From Eleginops maclovinus (lineage: Eukaryota; Chordata; Actinopteri; Perciformes; Eleginopidae): a stretch of DNA of 64,000 nt. The stretch covers positions 20,090,793 to 20,154,792 of the forward strand of contig NC_086357.1 in the NCBI RefSeq assembly GCF_036324505.1, read 5' to 3'. The stretch's first letter is position 1; the number at the start of each line of letters is the position of its first letter. Under the pieces are notes generated by a model that was given only the letters and a program-made list of their open reading frames with translations, was not told the DNA's origin and made no database searches. Positions 15,343 to 37,774 of this stretch are shown here, piece after piece. Position numbers and translations under genes: made by a program.

Positions 15343-18300
15343 AAGAGCGAGAGCGAGAGCGAGAGCGAGAGAGAGAGAGAGAGAGAGGTCATGCCGGTGC
15401 GAATGTGCGTGTGTGTGTACTGTACTTATTTTCCATCCGTAAATCCACTCACATGTTCATGCTCCACTGCATGCTAGAATTCATGGCACAAAAAGAATGT
15501 TTATATATGGTTTGCCATGCATATGTATTTACGTTGAACTTTATGTAGCTGTGTATGTATGTGTGTGAGAGTGTGCATGCACCAGTTGTTTGTGTGACAG
15601 AGATTATCCAGCAAGCACTCGTTTGATTGGCTTAGGAGTTAAATTTGGTATCGCGAGTTAGCTAATAGATTAGCTGGGCTAACACCATGAAGTCTGAGTT
15701 TTACACTTCAGGCAGAAAAACAGGAAGTGAGAGAAATGTGTTTCATCATTACATCATTTATCATTACTTTCTCTCATCTAAAGACCAACTGTATTGTATA
15801 TGTATATTCAGCGGAGAACACAATGGTTATTCTTAAGGCAGCTTATCTTCTTTGTTGTTCAAAAGGTTAATTCCCTTTGACATTGCACTAATTTTCCTGT
15901 AGAGCTACACCTGCGTATCTGCTGAAATTGTAGTGGCAAGCTTCCCCTTCTCACGTGACTCTCTCCCCTCTCTGGTTCTCTATTGACATTTTAATGGGCT
16001 TTCATGGCTCTGGGGAACAGAACTAGAATGATATCGTGATTATGGTGAGCGAGCTGGAGTGTCAGCAGTCACAGTGCGAGGTGAATGGGAGGCGGAGCAG
16101 TGCAGAGGAAGGGGTATTGTGGCGTGCTCTAATGGAGGATTTCCTCCTCCTGTCTCTCAAGCACACCATGTGACCTGTCCTAAAGAAGTGGGTCCAAGAA
16201 TTCAGAGGAAGGTTAGACAGGGCGGAGGCTGAGGGGGACTTTTCTGGACAGACTGGCAAGTCCATCAATCCCACGTTGTCTTTTCTTCTATGATTTTTCT
16301 CACTGCTCTACAACAATTCAGAAAGCCGTTAGTAAATGAATGGCTCAACTCCTCCCACAGTATATTCATGTTCAAGGCTGTCCATCAAACCTCAAACCTT
16401 GGGATTGTTAAGAAAACAAACTATTTCAAGACATCCCCTTGGGCTCTGGACAATTGTTTGAGGCATTGCTTTTTTCTGACATCAGTTGCAGTTCTTAACT
16501 TGATGGACTACTTAAAGCCGAACAAGAATGATGTCTTCCCTTCTTTATCTCTTTATCCTACCAATTTATCTTAAGGAACCAACATTTCTCCCCACAAACT
16601 AAGAAACAAGATATATGTGTTTGCGTGTTGTTATGACAGAGAAATCTGGCTTATGTCTACAGTTTAATTACCTTCACTGGTGTATTTCATCCCAGTCTCT
16701 CGAGAAAACCTTTGACATTCATTCAGTTCAAGCTCCAAATCTACACACACCCTGCAACATAACCTGTCGCTAAAGGCCACTCTTAAGTAGATTATATGTT
16801 GTTGTTATTTAATATGTGTGTGACTCTCAGTCTGTAGAGAGGAAATGACAGAGTGTCTTTATTGAATTAGGTGAACACAGCCCTCTTGTCCATTAATTTG
16901 GATAAAGGCCCTCTCCCACAGTGTAATTGCAGTGTGTGTTTGAATGTTTGAGGAAATTAGCAGTGAGTGTGCGAACAGTGAGAGCGTGAACAGTGAGAGC
17001 GTGTGTGCTGTTTGAGTGTATCTGATAAGAACAAGGGATCAGAGACTATTCTGGTAGACATTATTATAGAGAGGAAGGCAGGTGAGCAGGAAGCTGGCTC
17101 CCTCAGTGGCAAGTAATTAGAATGAATTTGTTTTATGGAGACTTGGTACATACACTTTATTTAACTAACACACACACACTTTTTGAAATCGTTCACACGT
17201 CCAAAACTACACGGTGCTGTTAGCCCTCACAGTTCACCCTCTCTGTATGTCGGTGAAGCTGTGAGTATGTGTGGCCTTCCAGACATTTGGGGATAGTGTG
17301 CATAGGTTGGCTGAGGTTCATGACAGGCCCTGGAAGTATCCACAGGGCCAAGGGTCAAAGGTGAGGGATGTGACATATCTAGGATTATACTACCGCGTAC
17401 AGCAGCCCATGAAAAACTGCCTATTAAATGTTAGAGTGTGTGTCTGTGTGTGTGTGTGTTTAAGTGGATTACTGTGGTTCCAGTGGCAACTTAAGCAAAG
17501 CCTTTCTCAAACATTTTTGATTTGTCAGCCACACAGGGCTTTAATAATGCTTGCACAATCCAAATAAACAAACTCGGCTCCATAAAAACCACCCAGGTTT
17601 TTCCTTACGCCTAATCACTGTTTAGGAAAATATACATTTAGAACATGCACACATGTAAACAGATGTTTGGCCCTAGAAATCTGTCCCTTTGTTTGCACAA
17701 GCTGACTGCTGATGTGTCGCACACATGTACAAAGCTCACAAATAGACACAGGCACTCACACACACATATGAGTGGCTGAGGTCAGCAGAGTGGTGTGCAG
17801 AGTGAATCCCTGTCCCTCTGTGTGAATGCTGCAGGGACCGGGGGGCCGCTGGCTGAAGCATGTGCTTACTCAGAGAGATTTTATTCACAGGAATAAATGC
17901 CCCTTTACACACAGGCATCTGTTGGGACACTCTCTAGGGGACTTTGACCAGCAGGCACCTGCGAGGGCCGCCTCTGAATGCTGCTGTTGGCTTATAGGCA
18001 CATTTGAAGAGATATCAACTCAGGTCCACATTGGCGAGTAAAGGATATTCATATTACATTTTAAAAAGATCAGTTACAACTCATCAAGACACTCCCAATG
18101 CTTGGGTGCACTGACAGTTGAAAGAGGAGGGAAAACGCACAGCTGCTCCAGTGAAGGGAAACCTGAGCAGTGCCCAGGGGCCAGATCAGGCTATTTGGCT
18201 GGTTGGCTGGCTGGCTGGGCGTTTCTCTGTTGTTGCCATAATGGCATTATTACCCCCTGGGACAAAAGCCTGGCTGCGAAGAAGAGGGCCATGGAGTCTT

Positions 18301-21300
18301 TGAAACCCGATGCCTCTGTCTGGATAATGCTACCCTAAACCTAATTCAATACATTCCTCTTTTTCTTGCCCTCCCTCCCCTCATCTGCTCCTTGAATATC
18401 CTGCCCATCTCTGAACACAGCATGGGCTGCGTTTATCTGAAGACTTTTGTTGTTGAATTAGCACTACAGTGTTTTCTGTATATTGTTAAGTATTGAAGGG
18501 AGCTTCTCTCTGTATGTAAACAGGATAGGGCTCAGTGGCTGCTGCACAGATAAGGCCTGCGCCAATGAAGATGCTGAGCTGATTACTGTGCAGCGCTGGC
18601 CACAGCTGAGCAGATAAGTACGACACAACACAGTCAACAATGCTTCTAGAAGCAGCATCAGCCATAAACCACTGACAGATAATCAAGCACCCTTGAGTGC
18701 AGAGCAAAAAGAGTCTCTCACTCTCCCATCTCTACTTCATTCACTTTTTTCCCTCCCTCCATTTCATCCTCCTTCTGTCTGCCACTGGCATATTGGCCCC
18801 TCGTTAACGAAACAAAGAGTGCTGAGATGCATCAAAAGGGGTATTGTTCTCAGTGAAACAGTGAAATCTCCATGACCCCCAACCCCCAATCTCTGGATGT
18901 GCACAGCATGTGCACACACACAAATACAGAGGATTGTAGTAGGCAATGCAGCAAGAGAAAGTGACAGACAGGGCCCTGTATAACAGCAGGGAGGAGGCCC
19001 AGGCGAGGACAGTGTGGCGAAACAGAGAGATGTATTGGGCTCCAGCTTTCAGCCTGTTTGCTATGATGAAGCACTGCTGCATTAGATCATGCTGCCTCTG
19101 CTCTCATTTACATTTAACCTAGTTGTATTAATGTTAATGTTTTTTACGCCGCTGATCCTATGTTAATAAGAAGAATGGCATGTCCTTTATCCATGTTGAG
19201 TGATTGCTCATTCATATGATTCTAGAAAAACGGTTGTGTGCAAATTTAGAAACTTCAATGAAATAGGTTATCAATGAGTTTATTCCGAACACATTAGACT
19301 TCACAAGATATTAACATCCAACGTACACTGAAAAACTCTAACACAAGCTTAAACATACGCAAGATTGACTGCTAACAAAAGCTTACGGTAGGGAACAGCC
19401 CAGCAATCCTGCTTTATCTAAATAAGCAGTTTGAGGGTGTTTACCAAAGAGGGATATAATCAGGGATGAGAGAGTGGAGCGAGGCTTGGGACGAATCTTT
19501 ACTGCACTATTGTTGTCAAAGAGTAAACTACAAGCTGTTGTCCATCTCTTTTGTCAGAATTTAGTCTTTGATTGTGCAATTTAACTGTTTGACCGGATGG
19601 AGACGTTGTAAAGAGTATAAAGAGATGAGTGAGTCTGGTTTGTGTACCAGCATAAAGAGAAACAGTCAGTCAACCTGATCCCGCTGGCTTGCCCACGGGA
19701 ACCACATGCGATACACACATACACACAAACACACAAGTACATGAAGCCACAGATGCCTCACACATGCTACCCACACATGCATTGCAGACTTAAGCGTGCA
19801 TATACATACACTCTTTCACCCTTGAGGCCATACAGTCCATCTAATGACAGCTCTGGGCGCTCATTCTACCTCATAAACCCCATGGGACACACACGCACAC
19901 ACCCACACGCACCTCTAATGGCAGCCCTGCGCAGACATAAACCCCAGGGGTTTGTCATTTAACTGATGCACCAGCAGTAACATTTCACAACGACTGGCTG
20001 AAAAGGTCTGGCCGCAATACCAACACTACAAAATATAATTCAACACAAAAATGCACACTTACAATTGCATACATTCTTCAAGGACTAGCAGCCTTGAGGC
20101 CTTGCCTTTCATAACAAACATCAGCTGATCTAAATCTGATTACATAATCCACTGATGGTCTCCTGCCAGAGGACCCTTCTCACCTTCTTAAGAGCCCTAA
20201 CCTCGCCTCCTCCTGCAGCCACAACATTAACAAACAAAACAACGCACCGCAGGCCACCCCTAAAGCCCCAGATAACACAGAGGCATGCATACAGTGATGT
20301 AATCACACAGTAAATACCATACCATATATCGACTATAGTCAGAACTGAATCTTATGTCACGTTTTCTTCTATGCCTTCAAATGCATGCATCAAGCCCATG
20401 GTGTGAGTACAGGAAATGTCATACGGAGAAAACGGCAGGCAATTGTTCAAAAACAGCCTATTTTCTGCCTGACCTTTGACCTGATCTGAAGAACAGGCTG
20501 TCAAGTGGCTTCAACAGAGGGACATATAACATGCAAACAACTCGATCTATACATGTGGTATTTCTTAGAGCTAGTAGCAAACAAGTTAATGGCTACGATT
20601 TATTGACTAGAACAACAACACATCAGTGCTGCTTGGCATGGCACACTTCATGTACATTTGGTATACGATCATGTTCTTCCCCCACATAAGTCTAACTCAT
20701 CTTTCCTGTGTGGGCATCTGTATCTAGCTAGCTAGTCATCCAGAGCAGACTGCTCCTACTTACTGAAAAGATTCAAGCAGGCCTCTTGAAAATGTTTGCC
20801 CTTGCAATAAGGTTAGCTGTTTGGGATTTGAGTTTTGTTTATAGGGACCTCCTCCTAGCTGTTTGATTACTGTTTTCTACTAGTCAATTGGTAAGAACTA
20901 CTCAGTTGCTTGTCGTCAGGCAGATACTTTCTTACACATTCAATGAACTTTACACATCTTATTGTGTTTAAATATATGGCTATTAAAGATCTTTCATGCC
21001 ATTTTTCTCCGTAAGTGCAAAGCCTGTTAAGAAGATGGAAGACAAGCTCAAGTGGACAGGGAGCAGTGAGGGAAGGAAGGGGGGGGGGGGGGGGAGAGAA
21101 TGGAAATGGGCTGTGAAGCCGAAAAGAAAAAATGGACAGGATTTAATTTCACAACCACACCTACCTCTGACCGACACTACCTTTCCGTTTCCCACCCTTT
21201 CCTGAGCACCACTATGCACATACACATACATCGTGCCCCCTGGTTCACTCACTCCCAAAATTGCACCAGATGTCACTTCAAGAGTCTTTGGCCAAGGCAC

Positions 21301-22790
21301 TACAGCCAGATGAAGAATTTGAGAAATTCTGGGAAATATTTGTAGAGCTAGAGGATTGAAGTGGCTGAGGCCTGGAGAGGTAGAGGTTAAACCTCTCCAG
21401 CTTTAATGAGGGTCTGTGTGACTGACTGCTGTAATGCTATAGCAGCTAATGGAGAGGTAAGAGTTGGGTTAGAGCCATATAGGGTTAATTCTCCTGGGCC
21501 AGTTATGAAGCTGATTCCCCAGGCCAAAAGGTTACACTCCTCTCCGCTAACAATAACAATCTAAACGTCTGTCACGCGTGGAAAATCACGTCACAGCACA
21601 CCTGACCGTAAACAGATCAGAGCGGATAACCAGAAATTTGAGAAGCTGATGGAGAAAGGCAATCTTGTGGCTAATATATTTCAGTGGTTAGTCACTATAG
21701 CAACAGCCAGACAGATCTTGTGGAGCTTTAAAATAAACCCACAGGAGTGAAAGTCAATGGAGCCAATCCAGAACAATCCATGTTTATATTCTGCAGAAAA
21801 GGCCCCTGCAGCTCAATTTCTTGAATGGCTTCCAAACCCAGACACACTAATGTGTGCCAAGCAAACACACAATGTATAATCTCCTTTGCATTGTGTAAAA
21901 CTTAATCTGGGTTTAGGTGAGGCTACTTTCAGAGATGTTTTCACAATAAACATCCACCCTCAACCGGATGATAATAGGCTACCTGACAGCATGCAGTCAT
22001 GTTGAGGACAGCAAATAAAGAGAAGAAGGAATTGTAGTCTGCGGCGGAGGTTGTGTATTTATAGTGAGTGTATGGCGTTTGTGTGTGTTCTCCTTATAGC
22101 GTCGCTAAATCAACTCTGCTGCTCGGTAAGAGTGGAACCCAAACCAAAGTGAAATCAGCAGATGATCTTGGGCTCAGCTGCCAAAATCACACGCTAACTC
22201 CAATCCCAGCAGTTGAGCGCTGGGTGTGTGTCCATTATTTTCATCTCCACTCCTGCTGTGTTTGCATCATTAGCTTTAATAAGCAGAAGCAACATAGGGA
22301 GGTAACCAGTCTTTAGTTTGTGCACATGTGTGTGATTACAGATGGCCTCAGATGTCCTTTATGCAAACAGAAGTGGTACCCATGCCTGAGGGTGTGTATG
22401 TCAGCGAGATGGACAACATACAGAAAGGGGTCCCTGCACTGTGTGTGTGTGTGTAACACCAGCTGGCAGATAGGAACTAATTAAAGGTAACGAGATATTT
22501 ATGCATAGCTGTATAGTGTACACCACCCTGCTCTTATGCCATACAAAGCATTCATCTGAGGCCTACACACCCGCATTCCTTATTCTTCATTCAGGACCCT
22601 CTGATAACCCCCCTCTTTCTCCGGGGCATTATCCTTTTTTCTTTTAACCCTCCTGTCCCTCCACCCTCTGAAAACCCCATGTGCGATCCCCCCTACACCA
22701 CTAAAGTGGGCCAACCAATCGGCACTGAGCAGCCAGCTTGTGTTTAGCATGACAAAGGAGAATCTGTGTGACCATTTGTGTCTCTGTGTT

Positions 22791-22839
<49 letters not shown>

Positions 22840-24635
22840 TTACTCTGACATGGCAAAGACAAGCTTTAAACCAGTGAAGGAAGTTGGTTTAAGCAGGAAA
22901 TTCACTCCACATGCGTTCAAAGCACATCTACATTTATATTGGTTCAGATGAAACAGCGTATCTCTGTCTGAGGTTCTTTAATAAGCTAACCAATATAAGC
23001 CCACTGGAAAACTTTGCATCTGTTAAGCAGATCTGCTTCAAGAAATATGGAGTTAATTTGCACCATTTGTAACATCCTGGGTGATAAAATCCTATTTCTT
23101 TGTGGCAAGTTGCATATTTTGTTACTACTGTTGATGCCTCAGTTTCTCCACATAAAGCTGCGCGGCTCCCACCTGCTCCTCTTATGCCTGGTCAGCCACG
23201 CGTCCCAACTCTCCATCCCTCTGTTAGATTTGAGAGGCATTCCCCTGCCACAACACATGCTTAAGCAATTATTCCACACAGTCCCATGGACAGAGAGGGA
23301 GGAAGAGGGCTAGAAAGGGGAGAGCCGGGGAGAGAGAGAGAGAAAGAAATTTGAAGTGGAGTGATCAGGGGCAGCTGGCCAAGGATTTGCAGGGTTCTGG
23401 GAGAGAATGTGTAGAAGTTAAGCACAACTCCCATAATCCTTTTCTAAAAGAGAGAAAGGAGAGACGGAGGGATTGAAAACAAAGAGAAGAGAAAGGGGGG
23501 CCACTGAGCCAGAAACTAAAAGGACTACAGTGACAACGGCCAAAAAACAAACCAGCTATGAAAGCAACACACACACACACACACAAACGCTGAATCTGGA
23601 CGGTATGCCAGCTGAATAACAAGTTAGGACTAATACACCAACTTTACATTACAAACAAGTTGCCTGTTGGAGCAGTGAAGACCACTGACATTGCCTCGGC
23701 TTCAGTGACAGTTTTCTCAGCTATGAATCAATAACTTTGTTACTCTTCAATTATAGCTTCAGTCAAATTTCATCTCTACATTTGGACATCTCTAGCTAGA
23801 ATGGCCCCTCTGGAGGTTTAGGGTCAGATGAACAAGGTTAGGAGGGCACAGGAGGGGTGTCAAGGGCTATTTAAAAAGGGCAGCTTACAACACTTCAAAA
23901 CATTCATGCCCCGGGCATATTGGCAGGCAGCAGAAGTTTAAACTAATAGATCCCATGATGCTCTGTGGACTTTAAAATGATCAATATATTATTTGTTGAC
24001 AACATTTTCATTATGCTGTCACAGCAGAGTAACCATACACGTGTCAGTCGATCAGCAGAATGTCAAAGTCTTATATTGATTGATAAACATCCAACAATGT
24101 GCTTGAACACATGACATGTCTAGGATGTTTTTATTGTGAGATTGTTCCAAATACACAGCTTATAGTAGACAATGTTATAGCCTGTATAATGATGAATGTT
24201 TCTACTGTTTTTTGCGGTTGGCATGGGGTGGTGTGTTGGAACTGCATGATTAGGGGATGCTGCAGATAAAGTACTCTTGCTGTGACAGATAACAGGGAAT
24301 ACTTTTAAAACGATAAGGCTTTTACTGCCAACCATTAGAAAGCGCAGTTCGTTTTTAATCTATTTATTTGTTCATGCTTTTTATAAATCCAGAGTTTAAA
24401 GCAGCTGACTCAAATCAGCTGATCCGAGCCAAAAAACGTAAACAACTCAAATTATAACAGAGAGACGAATACAGACAACACTTTTCAAACACTTACCAAG
24501 TAGAAGACAGAAGACGTCGAGCGCTATTAGCAGCTTCTTCTTGCTGTTGTCAACACCATTGTTGTTATTTAATGTAGAGGTTCCTCCGTTTCTGGTCTCT
24601 TGAGCCATTGCTTTCTCATACATATACTTTTGCAT
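4472..24635 (-). CDS. plpp3: Phospholipid phosphatase 3, partial (last exon missing)
   Basis: Integral membrane phosphatase that removes phosphate from lysophosphatidate, phosphatidate, sphingosine-1-phosphate and ceramide-1-phosphate at the outer face of the plasma membrane. Coding join, minus strand: 24635-24497, then either 11976-11822 (exon 2a) or 11463-11306 (exon 2b), 8854-8762, 8371-8184, 8079-8022, 4648-4472. With 2b this is 813 nt, 271 codons, all phases consistent. The three catalytic motifs are visible: C1 KVSVGRMRP (K149, R156, P157), C2 SGH (198-200), C3 [12 protein letters not shown] (R246, H252, D256). Start, exon layout and sequence match human PLPP3 (311 aa). The missing part is the roughly 40-residue tail, presumably in an exon left of position 1. 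The neighbour prkaa2 supports plpp3 over plpp1. An NYT glycosylation site lies in the second large extracellular loop. Confidence 0.93.
4649..8021 (-). other. plpp3: plpp3 intron 5
   Basis: 3.4 kb between coding exons 6 and 5. Apart from the CA tract near 4.9 kb I see no exon, RNA gene or recognisable transposon. Confidence 0.7.
4898..4947. repeat. (CA)n microsatellite
   Basis: Pure CA tract of about 25 units in plpp3 intron 5. Confidence 0.98.
8022..8079 (-). CDS. plpp3: plpp3 coding exon 5 (C2 motif)
   Basis: 58 nt, phase 2 to 0, donor GTAAGTAAC. It reads [20 protein letters not shown]. The SGH (residues 198-200) is the C2 motif; its histidine protonates the leaving group in this family. 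Confidence 0.93.
8184..8371 (-). CDS. plpp3: plpp3 coding exon 4 (C1 phosphatase motif)
   Basis: 188 nt, phase 0 to 2. Contains helix 3 ([18 protein letters not shown]) and the C1 phosphate-binding motif KVSVGRMRP, then an outer loop with NYT (likely N-glycosylated) and [12 protein letters not shown]. Human PLPP3 has an RGD tripeptide here; this fish has SGD. Confidence 0.94.
8372..11305 (-). other. plpp3: plpp3 introns around exon 3
   Basis: Intron 3 (8372-8761) and intron 2 (8855-11305) flank exon 3. They hold only unique sequence with short TG runs (about 9879-9895 and 10314-10326). No further feature was recognised. Confidence 0.7.
8762..8854 (-). CDS. plpp3: plpp3 coding exon 3
   Basis: 93 nt, phase 0 to 0, acceptor ttttag and donor GTCAGC. 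Encodes [20 protein letters not shown] and [11 protein letters not shown], the cytosolic loop between helices 2 and 3; the ending matches human PLPP3 ([10 protein letters not shown]). Confidence 0.9.
11306..11463 (-). CDS. plpp3: plpp3 canonical exon 2b
   Basis: 158 nt, phase 1 to 0, acceptor ttttgtag and donor GTAAGTCG. It reads [20 protein letters not shown], then [20 protein letters not shown] and [13 protein letters not shown], nearly identical to human PLPP3 ([20 protein letters not shown]). This is the standard version of the segment covering the end of membrane helix 1, the first outer loop and helix 2. Confidence 0.93.
11464..11821 (-). other. plpp3: Spacer between the alternative plpp3 exons 2a and 2b
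   Basis: 358 bp separate the donor of exon 2a from the acceptor of exon 2b. It contains a purine-rich (GA) run at about 11510-11528, read as CT on the transcribed strand upstream of exon 2b, which is suitable for pyrimidine-tract binders. This spacer is the obvious place for control of the exon choice, but no regulator is shown. Confidence 0.5.
11822..11976 (-). CDS. plpp3: plpp3 alternative exon 2a
   Basis: 155 nt, entering in phase 1 and leaving in phase 0, flanked by acceptor gtgtag and donor GTAAGTCC. With the G from exon 1 it reads [20 protein letters not shown], then [20 protein letters not shown] and [12 protein letters not shown]: the end of membrane segment 1, the first outer loop, and segment 2. 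Its second half resembles one of the two known PLPP1 alternative exons (YPYHDSTVTSTVLILVGVGL). It can only replace exon 2b, because including both shifts the frame. The open frame, splice sites and similarity are direct; expression is inferred. Confidence 0.82.
14362..14402. repeat. (CA)n microsatellite with one TA interruption
   Basis: Short CA tract in plpp3 intron 1, broken by one CATA step. Confidence 0.93.
15311..15387. repeat. (GA)n compound microsatellite
   Basis: GA dinucleotides interrupted by GAGC units, giving a purine-only strand about 77 bp long inside plpp3 intron 1. Confidence 0.93.
21079..21094. repeat. G16 homopolymer
   Basis: Sixteen consecutive guanines in plpp3 intron 1; the exact length is prone to sequencing error. 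Confidence 0.85.
22797..22836. repeat. (TG)n microsatellite
   Basis: About 20 TG units in plpp3 intron 1, just followed by a T run. Confidence 0.95.
24497..24635 (-). CDS. plpp3: plpp3 coding exon 1
   Basis: 139 nt from the ATG (24635-24633) to donor GTAAGTG, ending in phase 1. It encodes the cytosolic N-terminus ([18 protein letters not shown]..., matching human PLPP3's MQNYKYDKAIVPESKNGG) and most of membrane segment 1 ([15 protein letters not shown]). The resemblance at the very start makes this ATG the correct one. Confidence 0.92.
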
Positions 24636-34600
<9,965 letters not shown>

Positions 34601-37498
34601 GTCCTCCTCCCCTCGCTGTCACCTGGATGTCAGTGGGGATTTTAAGCCAAATGCTGATCTGGGATGTAGGGAGTGTAGATTTTCTGAGTGACTTCCTCTT
34701 TCTGTCTCCTCGCCATCTCAGTTCCAGTTGTGCTGGACTGGAAGGGTGAATGCCTGTCACCTTAGGTCAAGGAGACATAGAGAGGAAGCAGAGAGGCAGA
34801 TAATTAGATTCTTTTTTCTTGTTTTGACACAGTCATGGGGTCAGAGTCTTGGAGTTTAAACATCCAGCCAAAGCTAATGAAAACTGATCCTGGGACTGGA
34901 GTCTGTCAACATTTGGAGACCGGCAAAGAGAGAGCTATTAGGTCAAAGCTCAGAGTCGTAGCGGAGTCTGAAAAGGTCAAGTTCAACGTCACTGCTCCCA
35001 CAAACACCTTCAATCTGTTGTCATCGCCCCAAAATACACTGATCCTGCTGAGTTTGCCGCAGACACTGATGTCAGTTTTAGTTCTTGTCTTATATTTTGA
35101 TCAAGACACTGGTTGATAAAATTGACAGGAAATCTGTGTTCTGAGGGAAAGTTAAAACATGTAACATTTTATTTCAGATTTTATATTATACCATGGTATT
35201 TGTTATCCATGTATAAAATATATTTATATTCCAATCGTAGGTGGAAAGGTAGGCAAAGGTATACCAAATAACAGACTTTACACACCATAAAAAAGACGAT
35301 TATTACTTAGATATCAGATCCATATTTATTTTTGAAAGATTGTTTTTTAGACACTGTAGTTATATTATTTAAGCCCAGAATCTACGTAGAGTTTTATCCT
35401 GATTTTGAATAAATTGTAGAAGATAAAGTAACCTATAGAGGCAGCAGGACAGTTGGGTGAAAATACTCTACATAACACTGATCAGTGTTGAAGCACAGAT
35501 ACACACCATCTCACTTGAACTTTCACAACCACCCAATCATCTGACTATTTTTGTGAAGCAATAGACTGTGCACATGACACATACCTCTGCTATTCCAAAG
35601 AAAAAACACACACTCATTTCATTTAAGTCCTTGGTTCATTTTGCTTAGTCTTGCATGTACAGAATACAAGTCAAAAACATGAAAGTAAGCTCCACAAGAC
35701 GGAAGCCATGTGCATGAGAGTGTAGGATTTGTTAGGGCTACAATTAATAACAATATTAGTATTTTTTTCCTTCAGTATTCCACTTAAGCCTTTTAAATGA
35801 GAAGTAATTCCATCCAAAATGAACGCCAAATGTGAAGGTCTATAATAGATTTTCTCTCTGCACGTTAATATTTACTTCATAAATGACTACAATAGTCAAT
35901 CAATTTTCAAAATTGCTACTAATCATTTTAGAAGTAATAAAGTTAATTAGTCCTGTGTACGAACAGATAATGAGGTGATGATGACAATCGATGAGAGGAA
36001 GGTGATAAATCCATGTGAGCCGGTGTGTATCTGTTGCAGGACAGTACAAGCCACAGAAAACCTTTTTCCAGCTGCCTTAAAGAATGCAACATAGTCATTC
36101 TGTGCATGTGTTTATGGAGAGTGTGTGCATGAGCCAGTGTGTGTAGAGGAGATCAGTGTGTGTCACATGACTTTCATCTTCTTTGTCTGGAGGATCATTG
36201 CAGTGACTTTAAAGTCGTGTCAAAATGTTATGTTTCTGTGAGTGGAAACTGTGTTTCTGCTGTTCAGCTGTCTGTTTGGTCTGCACTTTAAAACTCATTT
36301 GCAGATTTAGTGTTTTATTGCATCACACCTTTGCTGTGGATACACAAGCTTTACTGTACATGTGGTTTCTTACGGTGCCATTATTCTTTAAGTGTTCCGC
36401 ATTGTCTTTTATAGGGTCATACCATAGCGGGGTTGGGTCTCACTGTTGTCACAATATTTTATCATAATCTTTTCAGAGTGAATGTTCAGTGAAAACTGGT
36501 GCTGCTCAGATAAATCCTCCTGTCAGTCTTGGTTTCTTTCCTTGGTTTTAAAGAAGCGTATTTGTTTTCATAGAGAGGTGTTGCCTTTCGACTGTTCTCA
36601 GTAAAATATGTTGGGGGTTAGTAAGCACTCTACTTAAGACAGGTGTAACAAAACCCCAAAATAGCCAATATATAATATTTTACATACTATCGTAACGTGT
36701 TATTTATCTATCATTATTTTCACAGGCTTTGGGGTAGCAGCCGGGGGTTTATGATGAAACTGTCATGAGAAATGTTATATTTTTAATAGTTAAAAATGAG
36801 TTTAACAGGAAAACATTTCAGAAAGTTTGGTCACGTTGATGGTTTACACACACCGGGGTAGACTTCTACTTGAAGTAATTTTTGTCTGTATAAATTGCCT
36901 TATGAGAGCATTGTGAAGGCAGTTGGTTGAAACAGTGAAAGCCACATCGTTGTTCCTCTGCTAAATCCCTTTATTACATGTATTCTGTTTGTATGTCCTG
37001 TACAGGGTTGCCTTTCCTGTCTGTGGTGTCACATACACTGAATATACTCTGATGTGCTCCCTGCTGCCAGAGACATGCCACTGCTCACAGCTTTTTAAAC
37101 ACCAATCAATGTGAAACCTCTATATTACACTCCAGTGCTGTGTCTTTAATGACTTCTGTTTAGTGAGCGGCTTGGCCCACATCAGGATCACATCTGGCCT
37201 GTAATGCATCTGATTCTGCTGCTCGGGACAACAATAGGAAATATTGATAAATGAAAAACACATATCGGAGAGGTCATGGGTCATTTTTCCTCATATAACC
37301 AGTATTTACTGTCAGATGTAGGACTGTACCACTACAACTGTATGCAACTACCAGTGGCATGTTAGTCATTAGTCTCTCATCTGCGTTAAAGGTGGTAAAC
37401 ACAGGGGCCGAATCAAATACGGACGGTCAACTTCAACAGCAAGGCAGTGCTCTCTGTTAATCTGTGGTGGGTTTCTATGATAAGTGTTACCTTAAATA

Positions 37499-37623
<125 letters not shown>

Positions 37624-37768
37624 ACTGCTTATTGTGAATGAGTGTGTGTAAGGCTGTGTGTGAGTGTCACAGCTTCTCTTCCTGTCTCTGGGGTTTGGAT
37701 TTCTCTTGTTATGCAATGCATGAAATTGCTGTTATAATTTGCACTTTAATGAGTATTTATTGAAAAAC

Positions 37769-37774
37769 AATAAA
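37769..37774 (+). terminator. Candidate distal prkaa2 poly(A) signal
   Basis: Canonical AATAAA on the plus strand, 8 bp from a canonical signal on the opposite strand at 37756-37761. Confidence 0.4.

Larger units (their letters stand above)
11977..24496 (-). other. plpp3: plpp3 intron 1 (12.5 kb)
   Basis: Large first intron with no recognised coding exon on either strand. It contains short microsatellites (CA at 14362-14402, GA-rich at 15311-15387, TG at about 22797-22836), a G16 run at 21079-21094, and a GGCT-rich run near 18201. Long first introns in developmental genes often carry enhancers, but none can be identified without cross-species alignment. Confidence 0.65.
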
